This document shows positions 13,001-29,100 of a stretch of 64,000 nucleotides of DNA, in pieces. The notes under the pieces were generated by a model. That model did not search any database. It was not told the origin of the DNA and saw nothing but the letters and a program-made list of their open reading frames with translations. This DNA is from Prosapia bicincta (taxonomy: Eukaryota; Arthropoda; Insecta; Hemiptera; Cercopidae). The translations under genes and the position numbers were made by a program. How positions within the stretch are numbered: the first letter of the stretch is position 1; each line of letters opens with the position of its first letter. The stretch lies in the NCBI GenBank assembly GCA_036971475.1, contig JBAIZL010000003.1:107527570-107591569 (forward strand), written 5' to 3'.

Positions 13001-16000
13001 CCCATTGGTGATCTAATTACATGTGCGCTGTGTACAATACTGATAAAAAACTTGAAGTAAAGTGAAATTAACAACTCATGCCAGAGTAAAAAATCGGGCC
13101 TACATCAGTCAAGGAAAACATGTATGAAAATTTTAAATGAGTATCTATTAAAAGTTTTGATGGATTTATGACTACCTTACAATACATTTAAATTGCTTTC
13201 CTGTATTTTATTTGGATGATATGCAATTTTCAATAGCGACATAAGTACAATAAAGTGAGGTCAGACAATGCTCAATTTTAACCAGTTAAATAGCATTTCC
13301 ATTGTTAAAAGAAACAAAGTTATAAGGAAAACATTAAAAAACACAATTTGTAGAATGCGTTTTAAAAATAAGAGGAAGAGGACCTATTCTGAAGTTGTTC
13401 ATATCAACTTTAAAAAAAATGGCATCAAAAATGTTTTTGTTAGTTTTTTGTTTTTTGTGTTAAAGGTTACACAATTGATGTTGTTTTGTTCCTGTGTCTA
13501 TGTTCTAATTATATATTTGTTTAAATTTCTTTATTAATTATTGTGTTTTAAATGTACATTAATTGAAGTCTATAGAGCTTGGATTTAAAGCCAGAATGTT
13601 TATTTTTGGATTTGTTTGAAGTATTGTAGATGAGTGGATCTATCAGTGCTGGTTGTTGATGTCAAAGATGTGTTTTTGTGTAGAAACTTTGCTTTTGTAG
13701 TCATCAAAATTTTAAGATTGGTGTGTCTGTTATTCTTACGTGAAGGGAAGCTTTAGGTATATTTTGTTTATGCATGACAGGAGTTTTATCGTTGATAGTT
13801 ATTGCTTCTGTAAAATATCAGGCTGTTGTTAACTCTAGAACAGTTGCATCTAGAACCTGATTCTAGTCGATGTAGGTCATAGTGACTTGCATTTTAAAAA
13901 TGTTATTTTAATTAGTAAATGAAATTTTTGTATGTTTTAATTTATTTTATCATACTATGTAATGTATAAAAAAAATTTTTATAACATGTATTTTGTTGTA
14001 AAATAAATTAATATTGACAACAACAAAAATATGTAGTATTTTATGAACATGAAGAATACAACTACAAAATATGTATATAAATACCAATCTAAAACATAAT
14101 ACTCTTGTAATGGTTTTATAAAAGTATAAATTAGTCTTTAATATGTAAATACCATATAGTTATCCTAAAAAAATCTTATTTTAACTTTTAATAAAATGAA
14201 CAATGCTAATTTTGAAAAACCACTGAAAGAAGACTTCTCGTTGATAACATATTATTTTTTCACCACAATTTAATGAGGATTAAATAAAAATATATTAATT
14301 TATAGCTAATATAAAATGAGTTAATTTTTATTTAGATATTTCAATTGGGTCAATTTGTAAGCTCTACTATTTTCTGTAAAATTTTATTTGTAAAAAAAAA
14401 CTGCCAAGATTTGAGTAGGGAGTTGGCATGTTTTGCTCTACCTTAACAGTCACATGGGTCATAATGACCCGCACGTCACTATCACGGGTGAGAGCTGCAT
14501 TCAGACGAAGCAAAAACAAGCAAATAGTGTAGTAAAGGAAGAGATAGAAATGGCGTCTAGTGATCAGCGTCAAAGTAAGAGTGGACGAAGTGACCCGCAG
14601 CGACCATCCTGGGGTTAACGTATCTCTGGCAGTAAATGATTTTGTGTGAGTTATGTTGTTTGAAATAATCTGTCCTTCTTCAGTTTGCTAGGAATATTTC
14701 ACTGAAATTAACAAGAAACCTTATGTTTCAATGTCTTGCGTTTTCATAAATTTACATAAATTTGGCAAGTCATTAGTTTAATTTAAATATATAATTTGCA
14801 TTAAAACATTTTTCTAGTTATAGTACGTATATATCAGAATCGAGGAAAAATATATTAGTACATTATCATGCTACTAAGTTGATAACAAAACCAAAATACA
14901 GTAGTGTTACATAAGGATTTTGATAATGAAGTTTTAGACTAAGATATGTTTATTATTATATGATGAGATTTTAAAATATATAATTAGAGTAATATTTAAT
15001 TAAATGTTTTAAAAAAATTGTTAGAAAGAGTAAAATATTGCAACTGAATTTCAGGACTTGTTCTTTCTTTGTGCAGGTGGTTAATAGATATCTTCAGGAA
15101 AGGCAAGGATAAACAGCTGGAGGAAAATGAAATATACAATGTGGTTGATGGTTTGGAGAGTGAGCAGCTTGGTGATCGTTTGGAAAGGTAAGCAGCAAAT
15201 GTTTTAAAAATAGTGGGTTAAGTGAGGATGGTTATGTCCAAAAATATGTATTGTCAACTCAGATGGTAACTGATCTCTTGGTTATTTAATGGTCAATTAC
15301 ACTCTGAATTGACAGTGGGATATATTCCTCGAAACAATCGTTCTTAGTAGACATAAAGTAAGAGATACTTTGTGCAAGTGTTTATTTAATAATATGTGCT
15401 ACAATTATAAAATTTAAAAATCTTACATTAAACTCAAAAAATCTATTGGTTCCCCAAGGAACAATCTAGCACAAGGTCATTGGAGAGCTGACAAATTAAT
15501 TAATTTTCTATTACTTAACACGTTGAGTGCGGTGGGCATGCATGAACGCCTGAGCTCTACACTAATCCATAGGTGTAGGCGTTCACGTACGCCCCACTCT
15601 CCTTTTCAACCCATTGGCTCAGTGTGAGGTAAGTCATTAACAGAAAATTTTGTATCTCTTGTCGGTTATTGTGCCAGTCTTTGTGAACATTTCGGTGCAT
15701 TTCTTTTTTTGTTCCACCATTGCTGACAGATAAGGACTGTGTTATCGTATTAGTGTTACTTGAAGCGTGTATAGTAGTGTTTATTGGTTTTGTGCAATGA
15801 ATATAGATTATGAATAAGAATTATTGGAGAATGTCTACTTAGACAAATGTTGTTACAGAAGACATTTTCTAATAATTCATCTTCATTATCTATATTCATT
15901 GTTCAAAAACTATTAAACACTACTATAACACACTTCAAGTAACACAATTATGATAACACAGACCCCTATCCGGTAGCAATGGTAAAAAAAACAAAATGCA

Positions 16001-17064
16001 CTGAAATGCTCACAAAGACTGGCACAATAACCAATAAGCAATTCAACATTTTCCTGCAACAACTAACTTCACACTGATCCAATGAATTGAGAAGGGGAGA
16101 TGAAAGCCTATCGCCGCAGGCACCAGTAGAGTACAGGCGTTTATGCATCCCCACCAAACTCAATGTGTTAAAGAGCATGTGATTACAGACATTTTTAATT
16201 ATAAATAGATGTGTAAGAATGTTGAAACCATAAGGTGTCTGGATGGTGATGGACCATTTTAATAATAATATCCTTACAAATTATCAATGTCATAACAAAG
16301 GAATTATTTTCATGGTGGTAAGGTGCTACTGTGGTGGATTTTATTGCTCTGTTGCCAGTGTTTAGAACAAAATATTTTATAAATATCACATTATATTTTA
16401 TAAATTGCAAAACTTTGTAGACTCTTGTGATACTTTTATTTTATGATAGAATGAAGTGTTAAGAGTGAAAAAGCATAGCCAATAAGAAAAAAACATTGCA
16501 CAAGCTATGGGAAACTTTTACCGTTTTATCATATTTACATTTTTACTAATTGAAACACATTGTAATGGCATATTACATCACAACTGACAATCTTAAATAT
16601 AATATAATCTTAAAGATGTAAAATATTAAGACTTTCAGGTAATAAAACGACTGCACAACATATTGATATGAGTGGGAAATTGCAATAAGTATTGGGAGGA
16701 ATGGAATTTGCATTTATTTGAAGTCTTTCTTAATAAACTAGCAATTTATCCTATAAAGTACTGCAATTACTACTACACTGCTGTCAACCAACCTATAATT
16801 AGTGTAACTAATCATAAAATATAGGTAGTGTAATAAATTAGTCTGTATAGAAGTTGCAAGGAATTATACCATTTTCTTTGACTTTTTTGAGAATCAGTCA
16901 AGGATATTCACCTACAAAGGACATTTCTGTTAAAATAATTAATATTTTTGCAGTAATTCATAAGTAATATGAAAGCTTCCAAATTTTGCTTGATAGTCAA
17001 AGTATTTCAGAGGGCAAGTTTTGGTTGACAATAATGTATAAGAATCAGATGAACTCAATCATAA

Positions 17065-17117
<53 letters not shown>

Positions 17118-20100
17118 ACCAACCAACCAAACAAACAAACAAGAGAGAGAGAGAGTAAAAGAGTAAAGTGGAAAATCCTTTATTTAAAAAATCTATATCA
17201 CAGTTATCACATTAAACCAAACTAATATTAGTACAAATGTACTTATTGATTGCTCCAAAGAAATTCTTACAGAATCTAAAACATAGAGTGTCTTTTAGCT
17301 CAATCTACATAATATATCTTTTATTAATCTTTATTGTATATCATTGTTTTTGTATGACCTAGAGGCTGGACCAATGAGCTGCTGTTTGCAATGGACACAT
17401 CAAGAGAACCTCGTGTGACAAATGCCATCTGGTTTGCTTTTGGTGCATCCTTTGTTATTCTAACTGCAAGTCTTGTGTTTGTTGAAGCTTTATAGTAAGT
17501 AAATTTAATAAACAAAATGATTTACCCCTTTTTAGAAAAACATTTTTGCAAAGAGTAATGTTTACATTAGAAAACAATTTATTATCTGTCTCATTTACAT
17601 GAGTTGTTTAACTTCCCTAATTTTCACCACGTTTATTAAAATATAGCTTAGTTTTCAGTTAATAAAAAAGGAAGTATTTAACCCAGGAACGATCACGCTG
17701 ATTGAATCTAACATTTTTAGTTGCTCTGAAGGAATAATTCTATCTTTTTGTTGTATTCGACTGAGCTTCTACATATGTTTTCTCGAGGATGTTGGCTAGC
17801 TACTATCCAAATTCCGAGTAAATAGCGTAATTGAGAGGGAACCAGGGGTAAGAGAAATGACAAGCCTCGCCCATGTTAGGGGGTGCTGTCATGTACGATC
17901 ACGTGAGTGCTGTGTTAGGAGCAACCTAACGACGCAAGTAATTACATAACTGTTGATACTCTACGAGTTTTTCTATCTGTAATTTTACTTACATAGTTAC
18001 AATTAATATAAATAATGTAACAGGAGCTGTTTTATGAAATCATATGTTATCATTTATTTTATTTTAAAGTAAATAGTGGGAAGAAATAACTTTAGTGTAT
18101 ACCTTGCCCCATTTATGAAAAGTTTTTCTCCCTTTATAAAACTAAAATTAATTAATTAATAAATTAATATTTGAAAAAACTGTATTAACATCAAGTATCA
18201 TCCGCTAAAAGTTAAAAAAAATGTTTTTGAATTTGAGTGGATGATTAAAAAGTATTTTATTACAGATTGAAATTTTGAAGAATATATCTGTAGGGAGAGT
18301 GTGAACTAATAGAAGGATTTAAATTAACAAAAATTTTATGAAAGTAATTTTTTTTAAAATTATGTTTTTCCTGGAGGATTCTTGAATATATACTCATACC
18401 TCGCATAAACTTTGTCATGAGTTATACTAATGCTTTGTCCCTTGCAGTATCTGCCAAGGCCTGGTACTTTATTGGTATGTGTTATCATCAGTGAGCCGAG
18501 AGTATTTACTATCACTCTGTGTTTCATCTGCACTATCAATACTTTTGCAGCATGGCTGGAATGCTATGGCCATGACTGTGGGAACACAGTTGAGAGTGTC
18601 TTGTCATAGTCTTCTTTGTAAGAAGGTAATGTGATTGGCGAAATTTCAATAAATTATTTAGTTTGCAATTTTAGATTGAAGTAAATAAAATTGCTTGTTG
18701 TAATAAACTTAAATTCATTGGTTAAATTGTAAGTAATTATTGCTTAACTGAGTGAAAACTTTTGAGCTTACTTTCTGCCATGTTTCTAAACAATCGAAAC
18801 AATTGTTTCGAAATGTGTCAGCATAGATTTAAAAGTATTTACTCAGTTACACAATATTTACTTATAATGAAATAAATATTTCCTAATTCAGGGTTTTACT
18901 CCCAAATAAGAGTGATTCAGCTGCTATTACGTAAAAGATCATCTGCTTCAGTTTTTCATGTTTTTTTTAAATATCAAGATAAAAAAATCATGTGATTTAT
19001 TTTAAATATGATGAAAAGTCATGTGAGTTTTTAAATATCACTGCTTTTGTTCCATGCTTTATTATTACATATTATACAACTATACTTTATTATAGTTGGG
19101 CATGCAGATCACTGTGACACATTAGGATTTTTTTTATTAATCACAAACTCGGTTGATTTGAGAGTCAAGAAACATTGATTTATTAAAAAATTCGGCTACC
19201 TTTTGACGACTAAATTGTCGTCTTCATTCAGGGCTGATCTCCTCCTTTGTACTATTTTCAAAGCTATTATAACCAGAAGACAACTTCCCTTCTACATTTT
19301 TAATAAGTTCAATGACTATTGTCTCACATATCAACTGAGTTTTGTTCAACAAGAAATTTTGTGAGTGTACACCTCATCAGGATTTTTTTTAGTCAGTTTT
19401 CGTACAATTTCTTGAAGTTAACTATAATAGTTCTAGAGATATAGACTAAAAAGTAACACAGATTTACAATTTTGAAATGTTTATATTAAAAATGCATTGA
19501 AATATTATTTGCTAAATATAACCTGATATTGTCATGAAACAATATTTTTTTATAACTTCACAATCTAATATATGGATGGTATCTAAATTGATTAAATATA
19601 TGTATTTAAAAAAAAAAGATGAAAAATGAAAATCAAATTAGATATAATCCTACTTAATTTTATAATTAACACAATAAGAATAAAGAGTTTCTACAAAAAA
19701 AATTCTGGAACTTTGAGGTTAAATATTTTTATTAAATCATTTTTAGCTTAATGCTTTATAAATAGACATAACGCCAATATTCTCAACATTTTATTATAGT
19801 TTAGCAAATTTCATAAAGGGATCCATTAGGGGCTCAGCTCTCATCCAAACTTTCCCGGTCCTGACCATTATGTCTATATATACAATGAAAATATTAGAAA
19901 TAAACCCAATATCACAAAAATAATCAAAACTCTTGAATTTTGTAGTCCATTACTTTCGGTGGAACTTAACTAAGCACCTTTACATTAGGTTATGACTATC
20001 CAAACTTTAAATTTTGTAAATTCGTAAAAAAGACAGAACGTTTTTGATCACTTCGTAACAATTTTGATCAGTGTCTTCTGCTTGGAGTTGTTGTTAGGTT

Positions 20101-23100
20101 AAGCGGTGATGGTTTTATAGGCAGGTTATCGAAAGTATCAAAGAGTATGTGTGGTTTGTATTCGGTTTGTTCCTTTAATATGCTTGTATTTAGTGTTTTT
20201 GTGTGTTTGTAAATTTCATATTGTTCTAGTGTATTGAGGTGTGGTCCTTTTTTGTTGATCTGTAAGATTTCTAGGTTATGGTAAATGTCTGTGTATTTGT
20301 GTCCTGTTTCTTTTATGTGATTGTAGAATGTTGAATTGGTGTTCTGTTTGTATTACTCGACTCTTTGTTTGACGCTGTGACCTGTTTGCCCAATGTAGAA
20401 TCTGTTACATTTTGCGCAATTTACATTTAGCACCAGGCATATACAATTTAAATTGTACAAACTGCAATAAATTCTACATTGGGCAAACAGGTCACAGCCT
20501 CAAACAAAGAGTTGAGGAACACAAACAGAACACCAACTCAGCATTCTACAATCACATAAAAGAATTAGGACACAAATACACAGACATTTACGGTAACCCA
20601 GAAATCTTGCACATCAATACAAAATGACCACACCTCTATACACTAGAACAATATGAAATTTACAAACACACAAAAGTACAAAATAAAATCAATATTAAAC
20701 AAACAAACCCAATACAAATCACACATACTCTTTGATACTACCAATAACCTGACTTTAAAACCATCACCACTTAACCTAACAACTCCAAGCAGAAGACTCT
20801 GAGGAAGATTGCCACGGAGTGATCAAAAATGTTCTGTCTCAGTAAGTTTTTACAACTTTACAAAATTTAAAGTTCGGATAGTCATAAACTGATGTAAAAG
20901 GGATTAAATAATCAAACATAACTCACATTACAAGTTACTTAAGATTAACCTCTTATTTACATTTTGATGACCATTTCATCATCATTAGAGAGGGCCTTAT
21001 TACAAAATTACAATCTGGCAAACAAGAAGTTACAATCTAGAGTGACCTTCTTGTTTGCTAGATTGTAATATTGAAATAAGGCCTTCTGATGATGACATGG
21101 TCATCGAAATGTACATAAGGGTTTAATCTTAAGTAACTTGTATAACTTGTTATTTTTAATTATTTTTGTATAATTGGAGTTCTTTCAAATATTTTTATTG
21201 TAATATATTGTACCACTGTACTCCTGTTATTATAAACTATTTTAAAGAATATCTTACTTTATTTATGAATTGAATTGGAAATGTATAAAGACTTTTTGTT
21301 ATTAAAGCCCTGGAGCCATATTAAAGTTTTATTTGGCATTAAATTTTATTTTGTAGGTAGAACAAGGCAACATAAAAATTTGTATGGTCAAGATGATCTT
21401 TTTACAGTTAAAAAAAAATATTTGTAGGGTATTATGAATAACAAATAAGAAATGTAGATAATGGAAATAAAAAGAGAAATTTATATAAATAATGCATTGT
21501 ATAAAATGCATAATATACCCATTACAGAAAAAAGTACCACTTAAAAATAAAGGAAAATTGGAAACAGTAAAAAAATTGATAGTCTAATTCTTTCCATTTT
21601 AAATAAAATTAAATAAAATAGAAAAATTGATATTGTTTACTAAGTATCAAATAGATCTTCAAATAATTTGAATCCTGAGTAACCCATTTTTAGTGTTTCA
21701 AATATTTTGTATAAAATACAATGTGGTTGTAAAATTATTATCTTAAAGTTTCATTTCAAGTGACTTTTACAAGTAAATTTAATATCATCTCTAATATGAT
21801 TGTATTTTATAGTTGTTAAAACTGGATGCAAATTACAATCGAGCGCGAGACATCAATGAGAAGATGAATCAAGTGACAGAAGGATTAGTTTTGGCAGAGT
21901 TGGCCATTGTCAAAGCTCCTTACATTTTGATTGGTCCTTTCTATGCATTGTTGGTGCTTAGCATGCTATGGGCCTACTTTGATAGAACCGCCATTGTAGG
22001 GGTTGTCATTATGCTTGTTGTATTGATACCACTGATTGGTGAGTAGATATATTATTGTAAAATATTAACACTTATTTCCATTCTTCAAATTTTAAAAATA
22101 TTTTATAGATGAAATTACACATTGTGCAAAAATATTAACTTTTTTACCATAAACATGTTGTCTTGAAACATTTAAAAACTCAAAATGTTAATTTTCGTTA
22201 TTAAATTTTTTTTTTTGAATTTTTATTTTTAAAAAAATTTATTTAAATATTTTTGGGCGGAGAAAAACAAATATGGTACCATCACTCTCCTTGAATTTTT
22301 AATGATCAAAACATATAGTGATGGTGTATTCAAAGGTATTTAAAATAGTGCATGCATGTTTCATTTTGCGTTTATTTGGTGATTTCTTGATCTCTGTAGT
22401 TTATGTTTATATTAGTGTTGATGTTTTTTCCATAAATTACTTTATACGTTTGAAATTATATTCATTTACAGAAAACAAATATTTTTCATTGTATATTTTT
22501 TTTGTTTTTCAGCCTTAAAACAGAAAGTTTTGTAGTATAGTTTTTTAATAATGGTTATCATTAGCAAAGTTAGAAGATGTAATGTTTATGTAAAAATTAG
22601 TTTTTGTGATTTTATCAATATTTTTCAGTCTTATATTAGGAAAGTTCCATAAATGCTTTCAGGGTACTTCCATTACTTACAGGTTAAGAAATTTAATAGC
22701 ATGATTTATTAAAAGTTGCAAGCATTGTTTAAATTGTTCAACTTGGACTATTTATTTTGAAACTTTTAAAATAACTTTAAAAGAAGGAACTTAATTGTAA
22801 CTGGTTCCCTTTTTGATTATTATAATTCCAATAGCAATTTTATTTACCATAATTTTGTTTCAGTTTTATTGGAGAGGTCGCTTGATTTACTTTACTTTAC
22901 TTCAAAATAAAAATGTTTGAAGAACATGATTTATTTATCACTTAAACAATAGTTTATGACAATACGAACTTAATATTTTGTAAATTTGTTAAAACTTACT
23001 GAGACAAAACTTCTTCGATCGCTATGTAGCGATCTTCATCAGTTTCTTCTCCTGATCAGTAAGAAGACACTGATGAAGATCGCCACATAGCGATCAAAAA

Positions 23101-26100
23101 CGTTCTGTCTCAGTAAGTTTTAACAAACTTACAAAACTTAAAGTTCAAATAGTCATAAACTATTGTTTAAGTGATTAATTAAGATTCATTGATCGTAATG
23201 GACCACAAAATTCAAGAATGATTAATTTATTTCATTTAGTTTGTTCAAACAGTAGAAAATAATCAAATCTCTACTTAGATAATACAAATCGTAATTCATG
23301 TTAACCCACATATAATTTTTTAATATATAAGTAAATAATTCGTAACTATATATATAACTCTTCATTGGCTATAATGTACACAATTATTAGAATTATGAAT
23401 TACAAAAAAGTAATCAAATATATAAAAACATTATATAATCAATATGGTTATGTTATTGAGTGTTGAAGTTTTTCAAGTATGAATGAGCAGGTACAATGAA
23501 CATAATTTACAAGAAATATATTAATGACAAAATAAAAATTACAAAAATTAAGAAATAGGTTTGCATAATTGGTGGTATAGTTTCTGCTTGGTTAAAAATC
23601 CAGAATATACAAAGCGTATTATTATTATAAAAAAGTGGAATTTATAAATATGTTGTAAAAGCTATAAACATTTAAAGACTGAGGCGATAAAATTCACATT
23701 TCAACAAAAAATGTCTTTACCAGAATCTGAGCCACTGAGAATTCTTTCACCCAGTAATAAGACACAGGTGATTGACAATTTGTAGATAAAATTCCTTCAA
23801 ACATATTTTATCTGTAATTAAAATATATAGTACATTTAGCAATTGTATTATAGTAGAACAGATTATATTTGTCTAAATAAATGACTAAATGAATAATCAT
23901 TTTTAAATGATTTACCATAAGTCGGCATTTTTTTAGTGATGAGCAGGCAAGTGGCTAGCAGACTGCTTCAACTGTGTGCCCCAGCCAAGAGAGAAAGACT
24001 GTTCTTACTAGAGGAAGCAGCCTCGGGAATGTTTCAAGTCAAACAGAGATGTTTGGGCCAAGTCTTTCAAAATAAAATAGAGAACTTCCGCAGGTACACT
24101 TTGGCTATTCAACATATTCACTGATACTCTATAAAGAGATTTCCAGTCTCAAATATATTTCCTTGCTAAAAATATTTGTTCACTAAAAACTATCGCTCAA
24201 TTTATAAATCTATGGAAATTCAAGGAAGCTGTTCACCTAGTTTTAATTTTTTAGTAAATCTGGTATTTATAAGTATTATATGTTTGTATTATTTTTAATT
24301 ATACCATAGCTAACAAATATTCATAATAGATATGTTTTGGTCGGGAAAGTTCTATTGCAGGAGTCTATGACATAAATTGTATGTAAATGATTCTAGGAAT
24401 TGTCAATTCAAATTGTATCGAGTAATTGTCTGTACTCATTTCTCCATTGATAAATGTACCAACACCAATTCTTGTTTTCTTAATTGTTAAAATACGTGTG
24501 TGACATAATTTATTGGAAAAAATAATTAATTATCTATGAATAATTAACTATGTCTTATTTATGTATTAGTTGCTTTGAATAAATGGAGATGTGTTCCATT
24601 GTCATATCTGACCATAAATACCGCTGCCATTATTATATTTTGAAAAAAAACTAAAGTCTGCACTTTTGAATGTGACATTTAAGAAACTAGAAAGGATAAG
24701 TGCCAAATAACTAAATGTTTTTGTCATAAACATAAGGTATAGGCAAGAGAATAACTTTGTCAGTTAAAAAATAAACTATTCCTACTTCTTAACTCTTTTG
24801 ATCCCAGGTGTTTTTGCATGGCTATCTGCTCCAGTCCCTGCCATGATTTATTGAACATGTACTGCTTTGACAAAACCTACACCAAATTTTTATTTATCAA
24901 TGAATTTTCATGATTTTTAAAAAATTTACTTCTCAAATACTCTACTATAATATACATTCACCTAGAATTATAATAAATATGCAAAAAAAATTATGAGGGA
25001 AAATATTACTTACTAAAACACATTTTTACAAACTTTTCTGTTTCCATAATATATAAAGTATATAAAATTATAAATCAGTTCCTAAATAAGAGCATCTTGT
25101 CTTTGTACACATTAAAATGAGTTTTTTTCCAAATTTTCACTTAGTTATTTCCACAGACAACAGAGATATAGGTTTATAACTAAAGTCAAACATATATCAA
25201 CTATATATAACATATTGTCAAACACTATATTCGATACATAGTAAAAACTACACTCAGAACAACTGCACATCACAGAATATCAAAACATCACAGACTCACA
25301 ATAACCCTACACATACCTGAGCAGGCTGTCTAGTCCATCACTAATGCACTGACCAAGTGCGAAACGTGTCTGCTGGAAGTTATCAGTACCTAGTAGCTAT
25401 TCTGCCAAGATAAATTGAAAAATGAGTGATTATTAAAATTTATAGGCAAGTGTTTACATTTGCTTTTTGTAATCACTTTCAATTCACTAATTAAATTATA
25501 AGTAATTATTGGGTAACCAAGTGAAATCTTTTGAATTTACTTGCTGAGGCGTTCAATAATTTCATTGACGAATGCCCAGTAATACTGGCAACTCAGTTAC
25601 GCAATAATTACTTATAAGTGTTTACATACTAATATATATAACATATATTACATATGCTTTAACGCATATGACCTTAATGATACTTGAAACTTGCAAAGTA
25701 TTTGCCTTGAATAGTTTTAATTTTATGATCATTACTATTACTTCTAGATAAATAAATAATAAACAGAAATAATTTACATTTAGACTAAAAGCATTTGTAA
25801 ATACCTTACACTTGCCTTTATAGCATTTACTGTTATAATTTTTGAGGACAGCTGTTTCCGGGAGATGTGTCCTGAAACAGTGTTACAGTCTGAATTGACA
25901 ATAGGACACATCTTCTGAAAAGGAAACTAAAAGCTAAATGGGGATTCAAAAAGAGCGCCGGTTTTCATACATCAAATTAAGAGATTTATTTCAGTGAAAA
26001 ACTAAAATTAAATACACCAACATGTTCATCTAACCTTCCGATTTTATATATGTAAAATGATGGCATGCATGTGTCCTCCTTTACTGCACTGGCACACAAC

Positions 26101-29100
26101 AACTTTGTCCATGAAATTCACTATGACTGGACATGTTTCCACTTCCATTTCACCGATAATCTTCAAGTCATTGATGTTTCATGGTTTATTGGCATATGCC
26201 AATAGAGATCGTAATGAATGATTCTCTGTACAGAAAAACATCTTGTACAGAATTGATGAGAATGGGGACATATTGATTTTGCTGGGCTAACAGCCATACT
26301 GTCACGAACCAACACACAATTTTCTGATCAGTTTACCCAGAACGACGACGCCCAGGACTTTTAAACCCGCCTCAAAGAACTTATTCATGAGTCTGCGAAC
26401 TGTTGATTTATTCGGTGCTCCATTACGTCTTAGAGTACTGTGAAGTCACCTGACAGTAGCCGCATAATTCTCTCCACTCTGATAAAATGTTTTAACGATT
26501 AGCAATAGTTGCGCACAAGTAAACTTCTGCATGGTTGGACAAAGAATGCAAGAACGAAAGAATTACGACCTGTATCAACTTCCGGAATGTTCGCAGATAG
26601 AAACGACGCCAAACATTGTTGCTAACTGATAAACAAAAATTTATCAGCGGTTTAAAAACCGGCGCTCTTTTTGAATCACACATTAGTAGCTCATGTGAAG
26701 ACGGAATCATTAATATTACATTTAGAATTGCTTATGTTATTCAAGTGACAATATTTATTAAAATTCATGCATTTTAATAATTGAACAAATTTATACTGTT
26801 TTGAAATTTGTAGAAAAGAGTGTGCTGCAACCGACGCCTGTGCCATTCTTCACACTATGGTATCCACAATACAAGCCCATGCAACTAACATTATGACACT
26901 ATTGTCTGTCACTCTGTACACTTTGGCCCAGCAAGCATTCTCAGAAGAAGAAGTAAGCCTAACTTTGCTTTATTACTCATACAGCGTTATTATGTTACAC
27001 TTCTGCTTCTAAAAACATGTTGGATATGTTTATAAAAACACGAAGATAGTTTTTTGAAACATACTAACTAATAATATGAACAAACACTGGTTATTAGGCT
27101 TTGTTAATCTCTAATTACGTAATTATTCTTTGTTAGTTAGAAGAGTGTAGTTGTATACAGTAGAGAGTTAGTAATCCATATCATAGAGAGTCGCAAATCT
27201 GGATTGTGGTTTCAGCACCCACGGTACTCATCGTAAAGAGTGTGGCTTTAGGCTCCACTACAATACTTATCTGAACTAAGTGTTATCTTTAATTAAAAAT
27301 GCAAAGAAGATACATCAATTCCGAAAAAATGGGCCATAACTAAATTTAAATCACAACATACAATATATTTGATCATGTTATAAATTTTTTAGATTTGTGT
27401 GTTCTGCAGAGTAATCAATGTGTACTGAAACCAATTACCAAAATAATAAAATTTATTATTAAACCTAATCTTTAGCTTATTTGTTGTATAATATAATTTT
27501 GTTCGAAAAGAATGAAAGATTTTTTTAAAGATTTTTTTACTCAATAAGTTTGTAACAGAATGTTTATTTTTTGGATTTCTGTGTTATGTATCAGTATGTA
27601 AATTATATGTTCTTTCACTACATTTTTTTGTACATTTTAAGCCCTTTGATGTCTATTTTGTAATATTTCCTGGTTTATTTCAAAAATACATGATGCTCTA
27701 AGCATTAAAATAGAATATAATTAACGAAATATCAATAATACGCAGTAGCTTAGAGATCGTTTGAAAATCCGGATAAATCAGTAGTCCTGGTCGCAATTGA
27801 TTCGGATTTTCAACGCTATACTGTATACCTCTTCATTGTATCATTGTTAACAGTAACCTATTTTCAAACACACAAGGTCATTATTAGACATATAACATTA
27901 CCATCGATTTACAATTAGGTTTGGAGCATCAAATTCGATGAATGGTTTGTTTCAATCAATATTTCACTAAATAAATAAATTATTTTTTAAACATTCAGTA
28001 CTTCTGTTTACATGATAAGGCCTTCCCAAAACCTTGGATAGTTCAAGTACACTTCGTATAAATTTTTCTAGCATTGTTGATTGCAATCGTGTTACATGGT
28101 TCTATGTTTGTGCTTACAAAGATGTTTTGTGATTGTGAAATTCAGAATATGTGAGTATTTTTGTTAGAAATGATATTCACTCAAAGTAGAGTAATGTAGG
28201 TTTGGCGTAGCGGTGGTACAGAAAACAGTCACGACTTAAATGGTTGGCTGTTTTTTACCTTCATTTTGTCTAATCTTCTCAAAACGCATAGATCACGTCT
28301 GCCCTATGAAGTACAATATTTTGAGAACTGAATTTCACATTGAAAACAAAATTTAAAGTAATTAAAATTTACACTTTCGGTATCAAAACATCACTACTTA
28401 CTGATACTTTTCAGCAGACACGTTTTCCACTAGGTCAGTGCATTGTTCAATGCTGTGATTCACGGATTTCAGACATGCTGTGACAAGACTTCAGAGGCAG
28501 GTTTTCAATTTTCCTCATCAATGGGAAGGAAAATATTTAAGTATTAATATTTTCCTCACTCCTCAACCAGTCCTGTCCAATAATGGGACTAGCCTGATCA
28601 ATTCAAGAAACACAGATTAATCCAAAAAACAAAAAAAATATCAACAAATTATAAAATTTTACTAAAAGTTACAGAAGCTCTTTCTTACTTCTACCTACTT
28701 AAACCTGGCTTCCTCACTACACATGGGGCCCTGATGATGATTTTTGCACCCCTCAGACGGTTAGAAATTAAAAAAGCAACTCAGTGGCAATGGTATTTTT
28801 TAAGGAAAAAGAAAGTTAAAGCTCACTAAGACTTTTGGAAAGCAGTTGAAAAGGACAAATTTCCTAATTTAACTGACTGCTTTTGTTACGCTTAACTAAA
28901 ATATTATGTATTTTTGTATCTACATATGTCTTCTGTGAATCTACATTCAGTAATCTGAAGTACATAAAACACAAGTACAGATTTAGGAAAACGTTGAAAC
29001 ATAGAAAATTCCAGTTTCTTCCCGACCAGATAACATAGATGCCATTTTAGAGAGATTTGAAAGATTTTGCCCATTGGCTTCCAAAAATTAACAAATTCAG

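Larger units (their letters stand above)
25790..26715. repeat. PLE family F foldback, split by a mariner-like element
   Basis: 25790-25936 holds the two inverted F arms (cttgcctttatagcatttac ... ggagatgtgtcc and gacacatcttctgaaaagg). The outer tail gtagctcatgtgaagacgg continues only after 26684. Confidence 0.65.

Noticed and set aside
13268..13537. 89-codon Lys-rich open frame with a hydrophobic tail in intron 1
   Set aside because: No recognisable domain, AT-driven codon use, no splice or conservation signal.
17041..17225. Open frame with poly-TH
   Set aside because: Translated (AC)n microsatellite.
28203..28230. tRNA A-box-like string as a tRNA gene or SINE
   Set aside because: No B-box at usable spacing and no cloverleaf.
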